A DNA stretch of 5,733 nucleotides from the NCBI GenBank assembly GCA_040882645.1, contig JBBEAX010000030.1, positions 1 to 5,733 of the forward strand, in the 5' to 3' direction. Positions 5,479 through 5,733 of this stretch are shown here, in pieces. Under the pieces are notes generated by a model, which saw nothing but the letters and a program-made list of their open reading frames with translations, was not told where the DNA came from and did not search any database. Within the stretch, counting starts at the first letter, position 1. Every line of letters starts with the position of its first letter. This DNA is from JAUYIV01 sp040882645. Lineage in GTDB: Bacteria; Actinomycetota; Acidimicrobiia; Spongiisociales; UBA11373. A program made the translations under genes and the position numbers.

Positions 5479-5733
5479 TCAGGCGAGCGCGGTCACGTTG
5501 ATCGTCGCGCCCAGCAGGCGTTGCACCTGAGAGGCGAAGCGTGCCGGATCGCCGGTGGTGAGGTAGGTGGCATCGCCAGAACCAGGGGCGTCGCCGGCGA
5601 CACGAACCACCTGCCGGGCGACCGCGCCGGCGGGATCGATAACCGTGAGACCTGGAGCAGCCTCTGCAATGGCGCCGGCGAGGAAGGAGTAGTGGGTGCA
5701 AGCGATCACCAGCGTGTCGACTCCCTGTTCGAT
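5479..5733 (-). CDS. murI: glutamate racemase, C-terminal part (runs off the window)
   Basis: The last 84 codons of a gene whose 5' part lies beyond the right edge; the frame is open up to base 5733. The visible start IEQGVDTLVIACTHYSFL holds the second catalytic Cys of the Asp/Glu racemase family in a CTHY motif, followed by the LTVIDPAGAVARQV segment that commonly follows it in MurI. MurI interconverts L- and D-glutamate, supplying D-Glu for peptidoglycan. The usual GCTHYPLL reads ACTHYSFL here, so a divergent MurI or a related racemase is possible, but the surrounding pattern favours MurI. It lies 21 bp upstream of the MidA-like gene, on the same strand and in the same frame. Confidence 0.88.
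   Translation of the reverse strand: MEQGVDTLVIACTHYSFLAGAIAEAAPGLTVIDPAGAVARQVVRVAGDAPGSGDATYLTTGDPARFASQVQRLLGATINVTALA

Noticed and set aside
4865..5701. A 278-codon minus-strand frame overlapping both murI and the methyltransferase gene
   Set aside because: It is a shifted frame across two well-supported genes, and its Arg-rich translation is typical of GC-rich shadows.

Overview
This is an ordinary-looking piece of a GC-rich bacterial chromosome, most likely from an actinobacterium (perhaps an uncultured Acidimicrobiia-like lineage; that part is a guess). The basis is high GC, GTG starts, a probable leaderless promoter, stem-loop terminators with poor T-tracts, and the gene families present. 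I see no tRNA, rRNA, CRISPR array, insertion sequence or phage gene.

Layout: (1) 95-1162 on the minus strand encodes a stand-alone DUF2235 (Tle1-like) alpha/beta hydrolase. (2) A 180-bp divergent spacer, with a strong GC hairpin and a weak promoter candidate, separates it from (3) 1343-2395 on the plus strand, a polytopic DUF2157-like membrane protein. (4) A near-perfect terminator hairpin at 2422-2453 lies between this gene and the convergent htpX (2473-3348, minus), a membrane zinc metalloprotease with all expected motifs. (5) htpX appears to have a leaderless promoter. Just upstream of that is a 13-bp stem terminator that closes (6) 3456-4241, a secreted chymotrypsin-fold serine protease on the minus strand. 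(7) 4405-5457 (minus) is a MidA/NDUFAF7-family SAM-dependent methyltransferase, 21 bp downstream of (8) the C-terminal part of a glutamate racemase (murI) that runs off the right edge.

Functionally, murI (D-glutamate for peptidoglycan) and the MidA-like gene look like the distal part of one minus-strand transcription unit. The secreted protease is probably a separate unit with its own leader. HtpX (membrane-protein quality control), the DUF2157-like protein and the secreted protease are all envelope-related, but nothing shows that they act together.

The parts most worth a second look are in and around the serine protease. They are a perfect 26-bp palindrome inside its coding sequence, a 13-codon leader ORF whose stop overlaps its GTG start, a hairpin around that leader's start codon, a GC content clearly below that of its neighbours, and a non-trypsin specificity pocket. 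I find no convincing new multi-gene system in this window.
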